Source: Alistipes sp. (GTDB lineage Bacteria > Bacteroidota > Bacteroidia > Bacteroidales > Rikenellaceae). From it: 64,000 nucleotides of DNA. Shown here piece by piece: positions 57,787 to 64,000 of the stretch (within the stretch, counting starts at the first letter, position 1; each line of letters starts with the position of its first letter). The translations under genes were made by a program, and so were the position numbers. Location of the stretch: the NCBI GenBank assembly GCA_031285405.1, contig JAITWH010000015.1:38826-102825 (forward strand), given 5' to 3'. The notes beneath the pieces were generated by a model. The model was not told the DNA's origin. It was given only the letters and a program-made list of their open reading frames with translations, and searched no databases.

Positions 57787-59810
57787 TTTGTTGTGCGTTT
57801 TTCCTGAAGCGCGTACATGAGATTGCGATATCGGGCGGCGGCGGCAAAGTCGAGTTCGCGCGCGGCGGCCTCCATCTTTCGGCGCGCGTCGGCAATCTCC
57901 CTCTCCAACTCCGATGCTGAGTAGACAACCCCGACGTCGGCGGCGATCCTCATGCCCGAAGCGCCGTGCTCCCCTGCAAAATCATAAGCAAAATCACTCT
58001 CCGCCTCCCCCGCACTCTTAATAAGTATGTTGCCGCGCGAACTCTTGCGAGCGGCAAGCGGCACGATGCGATTGCGCATGTTGTAGGCGATCTGCTTCTC
58101 GCGTCGGCGGTTGCTCTCGGCGATGGCTTCGCGAATCGAGTCGGTGCGCCGCTCGGCGTAGAGGATCACGTTGCCTCCGGCGTGCCGCGCCGCGCGTCCG
58201 GCTATCTGCGTGATTGAACGTGTGTTGCGCAGAAATCCCTCCTTGTCGGCATCCATCACGGCGACCAACGACACCTCGGGCAGGTCGAGCCCCTCGCGCA
58301 GCAGATTAACCCCGATCAGCACGTCGAACGAACCCGCCCTCAGATCCTCCAGAATGCGAATGCGGTCTAAAGTCTCCACCTCCGAGTGTATGTATCGGTT
58401 GCGTATGCCGATGCGGTCGAAGTATTTCGACAGCTCCTCGGCCATACGTTTCGTGAGCGTCGCGACCAGCACCCTCTCCTCGACGGCGGCGCGAGCCTGA
58501 ATCTCCTCGATCAGGTCGTCGATCTGGTTGTCGGTGATGCGCACCTGTATCGGCGGGTCGACCACCCCCGTGGGGCGCACCACCTGCTCGACCACCATCC
58601 CCTCCGACTTCATCAGCTCGTAGTCGGCCGGCGTGGCGCTCACATATATAGAGGTGCCGGCCAGCGCCTCGAACTCGTCGAACTTCAGCGGGCGGTTGTC
58701 CTTGGCGGCGGGTAGTCGAAATCCGAACTCGACCAAGTTCTCTTTTCGCGCCCTGTCGCCGCCATACATCGCCCTCACCTGCGGCAGCGTCACGTGACTC
58801 TCGTCGATCACCATCAGGTAGTCGTCCGGAAAGTAGTTGAGCAGACAGAACGGCGGCATGCCCGGCTGGCGACCGTCGAAGTAGCGCGAGTAGTTCTCGA
58901 TGCCGCTGCAGTAGCCCAGCTCCTTGATCATTTCGAGGTCGAACTCGGTGCGCTGCTTTATCCGCTGCGCCTCGGCGTGGCGACCCTGACTCTCGAAAAA
59001 GGCTATCTGCTCGCCGAGGTCGCGCTGGATCTGGGCGATGGCGGCGATGGTTCGCTCCCTCGTGGTGACGAAGAGGTTGGCGGGCGAGATGCGAATCGAG
59101 TCGAGTTTTTCAAGCCTCTGCCCCGTCAGCGGGTCGATGCGGGATATGCTCTCGATCTCGTCGTCGAAAAAATCCAAACGCACCGCCGTCTCGCCGTATG
59201 CCAGCATCACATCCACCGCCTCGCCGGCCACGCGAAAAGTAGCCGGAGTGAGGTCGCGCTCGGAGCGGGTGTAGAGTATGTCGACCAGATCGTAGAGCAG
59301 CTTCTTGCGGCTGACTGTCTGGCCGGCGTGCAGCTCCACCATGCTCGCCTCGAAGTCCTCGGGGTTGCCGATGCCGTAGATGCACGACACCGAAGCGACA
59401 ACTATCACATCCCGCCGCCCCGACATGAGCGACGCCGTGGCGCGCAGCCTCAGCTTGTCGATCTCGTCGTTGATCTGCAAATCCTTCTCTATATAGGTAT
59501 CGGACTGCGGCAGGTAGGCCTCGGGCTGATAGTAGTCGTAGTACGACACGAAGTACTCGACGCTGTTCTCGGGAAAAAATCCCCGGAACTCTGTGTAGAG
59601 CTGTGCCGCGAGGGTCTTGTTGTGGCTCAGCACTATGGTGGGTCGGTTGAGCTCGGCTATGGTGTTGGCCACGGTGAAGGTCTTGCCCGAACCCGTCACC
59701 CCCAGCAACGTCGAGTGGCGCGCGCCGCCCCGAATGGCGCGCACCAACCCGTCGATCGCCTCCGGCTGATCACCGGTGGGCTTGTATTCCGACACCAACT
59801 TGAAATCCAT
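57783..59810 (-). CDS. uvrB: Excinuclease ABC subunit B
   Basis: 675 aa; GVTGSGKTFTVANTIAELNRPTIVLSHNKTLAAQLYTEFR; YYDYYQPEAY; IGVNLLREGLDLPEVSLVAVMDADKEGFLRN. Confidence 0.97.
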   Translation of the reverse strand: MDFKLVSEYKPTGDQPEAIDGLVRAIRGGARHSTLLGVTGSGKTFTVANTIAELNRPTIVLSHNKTLAAQLYTEFRGFFPENSVEYFVSYYDYYQPEAYLPQSDTYIEKDLQINDEIDKLRLRATASLMSGRRDVIVVASVSCIYGIGNPEDFEASMVELHAGQTVSRKKLLYDLVDILYTRSERDLTPATFRVAGEAVDVMLAYGETAVRLDFFDDEIESISRIDPLTGQRLEKLDSIRISPANLFVTTRERTIAAIAQIQRDLGEQIAFFESQGRHAEAQRIKQRTEFDLEMIKELGYCSGIENYSRYFDGRQPGMPPFCLLNYFPDDYLMVIDESHVTLPQVRAMYGGDRARKENLVEFGFRLPAAKDNRPLKFDEFEALAGTSIYVSATPADYELMKSEGMVVEQVVRPTGVVDPPIQVRITDNQIDDLIEEIQARAAVEERVLVATLTKRMAEELSKYFDRIGIRNRYIHSEVETLDRIRILEDLRAGSFDVLIGVNLLREGLDLPEVSLVAVMDADKEGFLRNTRSITQIAGRAARHAGGNVILYAERRTDSIREAIAESNRRREKQIAYNMRNRIVPLAARKSSRGNILIKSAGEAESDFAYDFAGEHGASGMRIAADVGVVYSASELEREIADARRKMEAAARELDFAAAARYRNLMYALQEKRTTK

Positions 59811-59832
59811 CGTTCAAAGATAGTGAAAAAAT

Positions 59833-60023
59833 AGTGGTTAGTTATTAGTGGTTAGTTGTTAGTGCTAACGCGGCGCAAAAATCAGTGGTTAGTTATTAGT
59901 GGTTAGTGCTAACGCGGCGCAGTGCTACGCAAAAAATCTGCGTTAGCTAATTATCAATTATCAATTATCAATTATCAATTGAACCGCGTAGCACTAACCA
60001 CTAATCACTAACAACTAACCACT
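59833..60023. repeat. Large heptamer-repeat complex: two GTGGTTA-type arrays, an ATTATCA x4 array, and an inverted CACTAAC-type array
   Basis: 59833-59877 and 59883-59921 direct copies ending GTGCTAACGCGGCGCA; (attatca)4 about 59950-59977; inverted copy about 59985-60023. Confidence 0.85.
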
Positions 60024-60034
60024 TAAACTCCGAC

Positions 60035-62446
60035 TTAGTCAAGAAAAAGTTCCGCAACCAACCCCATAGTCTTGGCCGAGGTAAGCATCCATATCTCTTT
60101 GTATGTGGCGTTGCTTTGTGTCGGCCAGTAGGGCTCGTCGTCGTTTTCGAAGGTCTCGATACCCACGGGCACCGCACCCACCACATCGCCGGCGTAGGCT
60201 CCGTAGAGTGGGTGGTAGTCGTAACCCTCGCCGAATATGGTGCTCGCGGCAAAGGGGTTGAATCCGACCACATACTCCAGCTGGCGCGTTGCGATGTCGC
60301 GAAGCTCCGTGTCATCCAACAGGCGCGACAGTATCACCGCCGCCTTGGCCTTGCTCAGCAGTATGGCGTGGAAGCCGCGGAACTGATAGGCGACGGGGAA
60401 CTTCCGCAGGTAGTGCGTCTTGGAGAGCTTGATGCCGTTGCGCACCTGCGCGTTGTACTCCTCCATCGTGGGCGCACCCTGACTCCTGTCGCCCTCGTGC
60501 GAGAAGTTCGAGTAGTCTGTGTTGCCCACCTCGTAGATCGCGGCGGGAAGAATCCCGTAGGGCTCCATCACTCCGGATACCTCTTTAATATAGTCGCTGT
60601 ACGCGCGGCACGACTCCATCCACCTCGCGGCGTCTCGGTGGTCGGGTGCGTCGGTGAGCAGCATCGCCAACCCCTGCATCATCAACTGCTCCTCGCTGCG
60701 GTGATAGTAGGATATGGCGCGCTCCTTCTTGGCACTCTCCCAGAAAAATCCCCTCAGCGGCATCGACCAGTCGGTGCGACGCTCCAACTGCTGACAATCT
60801 ATCATGCGCGAGGCGTAGTTGGCCGCCCAGTCGAGATACTTCTGCTCGTCGGTCAGACGATAGAGGTGCATGGCGGTCGTGACCACGAGTCCGGCCATGT
60901 CGACATCCTTGTACTTTCTGCCCCACGGGCGCCCCAGCAGCTCGGCCGCGAAATCGAAATCCTCGACCGCGCACACCCTGCACCAGCGTGCGAAGACCGG
61001 ATCCGACTCCTCGAAGAACGGAGCTGCCATTGCGCAGAAGGCGGCGCCGATGAGGTTGTCCGGAGCTGAGTTGCCCGCCTGGTTCTGCATGTCGTCCTTG
61101 TCGCCGCGAATGTTCTTTGTCCAGATGCTCACTACCATTCCGCCGTGACGGTATCCGTCGCCGAAACGTGTGCGCATCGTCCAGTTCAGCCCCCAGCGAG
61201 CCTCCTCCAAGAGACGTTCGTAGAGCTCCCTGTCTTTGTCTTTCACCGCCGCCGCCATTTCGAGAATCGCGATGCCTGCCTCGGCGGTGTTGCCCACCCC
61301 CTGCGTGAGGTCGGCGGCGTCGTGCCAACCCCCCGCCACGCTTATCGTGCGACCGTCGGGGTGTACGCTGAACACATCCTGATGACACTCGATGTGGATG
61401 CCGGGCTGATGCCAGCCGCAACGCTCGGCGTAGAAAAAGTTGAGGGTCTTCCACGCGAGGGCAAGATAGGCCGTGTCGCCTATCGCGAAGGGCTTCGAGG
61501 CGATGTTGCCCACCGCGATGGTGTAGCGTCCCGGGGTGTCGAGGTCCGAAAAGTCGAGAACAACGAAGCCATCCCTCATCCTCTCGCCGTTGCCTTCGTA
61601 CGCAACCGCGCCCGTCGCTTCGTTGTACAGTTTGAATGCTGTGTCGTCCACGTTCTGCACTATCGCCTGTTTGCGCGCTCCCGTTTTGTAGCCGCTGTGG
61701 CTATACGCGATCGCGTTCTTGCGCAGGTCGAACCCGCGGGTGTTGTCGGCCTCGACCTGCTCTATGCGCATGTCGTCGACGTAAAAACTCATGCGTTCGG
61801 CGGCACCGGCCGGAGAGCCCGACAGCATGAAGTTCACCGAAAAACCGGTCACCTTGTCGCGATACAGATCGGGAATCTCCCACACGATGCGCTGCCACTT
61901 ACCCGGGTATACCGTCTCGAAGCTCTGCCCCTCGAATCGCCCGGGGGCGGGCATTATCTGTTCGCCCTCGTTGTAGAGGGTGAAGCCTGCGAAGAGCGTG
62001 TACACCCCGGGGGCGTCGGCGTAGACCCACACCGAGAAACGGTTGTAATCTTCCAGGTTCTCGCCATTCAACGGACGAATAACTTCGGCGAGTGCGTAGT
62101 TGCGGTTGGTGGGATTTTTGATGCCGAGCGAGGTGGGGGTTTCGAGCCTCACGCTCCCTTCGCCCGAGACCGACATGTCGGGTGCGAGGCTCAGCATGCC
62201 CGGGCCGCTCACCCTCAGCGATTCGAAATCTGAAGCGAGAGGAAGCGAACGACTCTTGAGAACCTCTTTCCCGTACCAGCGGGTGAGGGCGGCGTCGGCC
62301 GCGTCGGGCTTCATGGTGAAACGCAGCATGCGGCTCTCTTCGAGTTGCGAGGCGAGTTTCGCATCGGGTTCGAGCGCCTGCCCGAAGGCCGCTGTCGAGA
62401 TTGCGATGAAGAGTGCGGTGAGTAGAAACGATGGTAGGTAACGCAT
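60035..62446 (-). CDS. Glycoside hydrolase family 9 protein (cellulase-like, N-terminal Ig-like domain)
   Basis: 803 aa; signal peptide; FFYAERCGWHQPGIHIECHQD, VAGGWHDAADLTQGVGNTAEAGIAILE, VGFNPFAASTIFGEGYDYHPLYG. Confidence 0.85.
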   Translation of the reverse strand: MRYLPSFLLTALFIAISTAAFGQALEPDAKLASQLEESRMLRFTMKPDAADAALTRWYGKEVLKSRSLPLASDFESLRVSGPGMLSLAPDMSVSGEGSVRLETPTSLGIKNPTNRNYALAEVIRPLNGENLEDYNRFSVWVYADAPGVYTLFAGFTLYNEGEQIMPAPGRFEGQSFETVYPGKWQRIVWEIPDLYRDKVTGFSVNFMLSGSPAGAAERMSFYVDDMRIEQVEADNTRGFDLRKNAIAYSHSGYKTGARKQAIVQNVDDTAFKLYNEATGAVAYEGNGERMRDGFVVLDFSDLDTPGRYTIAVGNIASKPFAIGDTAYLALAWKTLNFFYAERCGWHQPGIHIECHQDVFSVHPDGRTISVAGGWHDAADLTQGVGNTAEAGIAILEMAAAVKDKDRELYERLLEEARWGLNWTMRTRFGDGYRHGGMVVSIWTKNIRGDKDDMQNQAGNSAPDNLIGAAFCAMAAPFFEESDPVFARWCRVCAVEDFDFAAELLGRPWGRKYKDVDMAGLVVTTAMHLYRLTDEQKYLDWAANYASRMIDCQQLERRTDWSMPLRGFFWESAKKERAISYYHRSEEQLMMQGLAMLLTDAPDHRDAARWMESCRAYSDYIKEVSGVMEPYGILPAAIYEVGNTDYSNFSHEGDRSQGAPTMEEYNAQVRNGIKLSKTHYLRKFPVAYQFRGFHAILLSKAKAAVILSRLLDDTELRDIATRQLEYVVGFNPFAASTIFGEGYDYHPLYGAYAGDVVGAVPVGIETFENDDEPYWPTQSNATYKEIWMLTSAKTMGLVAELFLD

Positions 62447-62564
62447 ATTAAAAAACGATATTAGAATTTAAGCTCGGTTCAGCCGAAAGGTTCAAAGATA
62501 ATACTTAAATGGGAAAAGTCGCGATGCGCAGCCTGTTTTTTTGTCTCTCAAATTTTCGGGGGTG

Positions 62565-62780
62565 CGCAAAAAAGAACCGGAGAGAATCATCACGATCGTC
62601 TCCGGTGCCGAGGGATTTAGACATCCCCAAAACTACTAACCCAAACTTAAATAAATGAAGAAACCTTTTTTCTGTTTTCTGATATTTACTTTTGCAACAT
62701 CCGTGCCAAAAATCGGCGCGCCGCAAAAAAGTTTAGGTAAAAAAGTATATTTTTTTGCGAAAAATTATTTCGTGCGATAA
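62565..62780 (+). pseudogene. Possible orphan 5' remnant (leader plus signal peptide) of a SusC/RagA-type gene
   Basis: Hairpin ACCGGAGA...TCTCCGGT, leader CTACTAACCCAAACTTAAATAA, then ATGAAGAAACC: MKKPFFCFLIFTFATSVPKIGAPQKSLGKKVYFFAKNYFVR* (41 aa). Confidence 0.4.
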
Positions 62781-63310
62781 GCCGCCTTGTACTTACCCTT
62801 TGAGAATCCGGCCAACTTGCTCTTGATCAGCGTGCGGCGCAGGGGCGACAGCAGGTCTGTAAATACCTTACCCTCAAGATGATCGTACTCGTGTTGGATG
62901 ACGCGCGCCGGCCGGCCGGTGAACTCCTCGTCGTGGGGCTCGAAGTTCTCGTCCAAGTAGCGCATGCGAATAGTCACGGGGCGCGAAACATCCTCGTGCA
63001 GATTGGGCAGCGACAGACACCCCTCGTTGTAGAGGCTCTCCTCGTCGGAGCTCCAGTGGATCACGGGGTTGATGAAGGCGCGGCGGAAGTCGGCCAGCTC
63101 GGGCTCCTCGTCGGCCCATGGCGTGACGTCGACAACGAACAGCCGCACGTTGCGGCCAACCTGCGGCGCGGCGAGACCAACACCCTCGGCGGCGTACATC
63201 GTGGCGAACATGTCGGCGATCAATTTCTTTGTGTCGGGGTGGTTCGCGTCGATCTCCGCGTTTTCGCTCCGCAGAACCGGCGAGCCGTACACTACTATCG
63301 GAAGTATCAT
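62765..63310 (-). CDS. def: Peptide deformylase
   Basis: 181 aa; EGVGLAAPQVG, EGCLSLP, QHEYDHLEGKVFTD. Confidence 0.96.
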   Translation of the reverse strand: MILPIVVYGSPVLRSENAEIDANHPDTKKLIADMFATMYAAEGVGLAAPQVGRNVRLFVVDVTPWADEEPELADFRRAFINPVIHWSSDEESLYNEGCLSLPNLHEDVSRPVTIRMRYLDENFEPHDEEFTGRPARVIQHEYDHLEGKVFTDLLSPLRRTLIKSKLAGFSKGKYKAAYRTK

Positions 63311-63738
63311 AGAGTCAAGTCTTTATATTCGCGACTTTCGAGAAAGCTTTCGAGAATTATCGTTGCGCTGATGGTGTCGATGAGCCCCTTGTTGCGCCGC
63401 GCCATCTTGGGCACGCCGCCGGCGATGAGCGACCGCTGGGCCATGCGCGAGGTGAACCGTTCGTCCCACCACACCACCTGCTTGTCGGGATATTTCGCGC
63501 GCAGCCGCTCGACGAAGGGTTCGATGTGCGTCATCGACTCCGAGGGGGTACCGTCCATGCGTAACGCCTTGCCTATCACGATGATATCGACCTGCTGGGC
63601 GGCGAAATATCTTTCGAACCACGCGGGCAAAGTGTGTGTCGGCACGGTTTCGAGACCTCCGGCGATGATGCGCAGAGGGTCGGTGACCGCAAGTCCCGTA
63701 CGTTTTGTTCCGTAATCTATCGCTAAAATCCTTCCCAT
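63307..63738 (-). CDS. ruvX: Holliday junction resolvase RuvX/YqgF
   Basis: MGRILAIDYGTKRTGLAVTDPLRIIAGGLETV; VVWWDERFTSRMAQ; IDTISATIILESFL. Confidence 0.93.
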   Translation of the reverse strand: MGRILAIDYGTKRTGLAVTDPLRIIAGGLETVPTHTLPAWFERYFAAQQVDIIVIGKALRMDGTPSESMTHIEPFVERLRAKYPDKQVVWWDERFTSRMAQRSLIAGGVPKMARRNKGLIDTISATIILESFLESREYKDLTL

Positions 63739-63804
63739 TTTTCGTCGCAAAGATAGCTAAAATCGGGGTAACTTGATTTTTTTTCGGGAGGGGGCAATTA
63801 AAAA

Positions 63805-63884
63805 AGCGTTACATCGGTAACGCTTTTTTTTTGGCCGAGTGTTACCTATGTAACGCCTAAAAAAGGGCGAGTGTTACCGATGTG
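63805..63884. repeat. Second array of AGTGTTACC-NATG-TAACGCTT palindromes, about 32-bp period
   Basis: Units at 63805, 63838 and 63870 (last one partial); first unit followed by a T-run. Confidence 0.85.
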
Positions 63885-63897
63885 TAAAAACCGCGTA

Positions 63898-63990
63898 AAA
63901 TTGACCCTTTGCGCCGGCGCAAATTGACCCCTCTGGAGAGTGATTTTAGAGCGGATGAAATTGACCCCCGAAAACGGAGCAAATTGACCC
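63898..63990. repeat. Four AAATTGACCC repeats at the right window edge, possible IS21-type terminus
   Basis: AAATTGACCC at 63898, 63921, 63958 and 63981 (spacings 23, 37, 23). Confidence 0.6.
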
Positions 63991-64000
63991 CCTAAAAGTG

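Overview
The window is a GC-rich Bacteroidota (Bacteroidales-like) chromosomal segment, densely packed with housekeeping genes. I support about 50 protein-coding genes and one tRNA-Arg(CCG). No rRNA and no CRISPR array were seen. Recognisable genes include pfkA, cls, deoC, upp, hflX, rlmN, lspA, recN, ispF, aspS, tadA, comEC, a YifB/ComM ATPase, dnaB, a YgiQ-type radical SAM protein, queA, infC, thrS, pdxA, a tryptophanase-fold lyase, prs, engB, rubredoxin, purB, dnaG, ribE, lgt, uvrB, a GH9 glycosidase, def and ruvX. There is also a fimbrillin / outer-membrane barrel pair and two tandem plug-only TonB-receptor-like proteins. The most unusual content is a modular set of dispersed short repeats: (i) a GC hairpin with an invariant AACG/CGTT loop and compensatory stem changes (consensus about GYCGGAACGCCGRCGGCGATTTAGCTACGCAAAA), which lies next to stop codons and also sits in-frame inside DnaB, YgiQ and QueA; (ii) AGTGTTACCNATGTAACGCTT palindromes arrayed at a 32-bp period; (iii) TAACTAA-N4-TTAGTTA palindromes at a 20-bp period; (iv) several unrelated tandem repeats that all have a 7-bp period; and (v) a GCTACGC junction module that joins these families, seen fused in one 86-bp composite at 44339-44424. 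A second pattern is low-complexity in-frame insertions in conserved enzymes. All calls come from reading sequence and translations; no database or alignment search was run.
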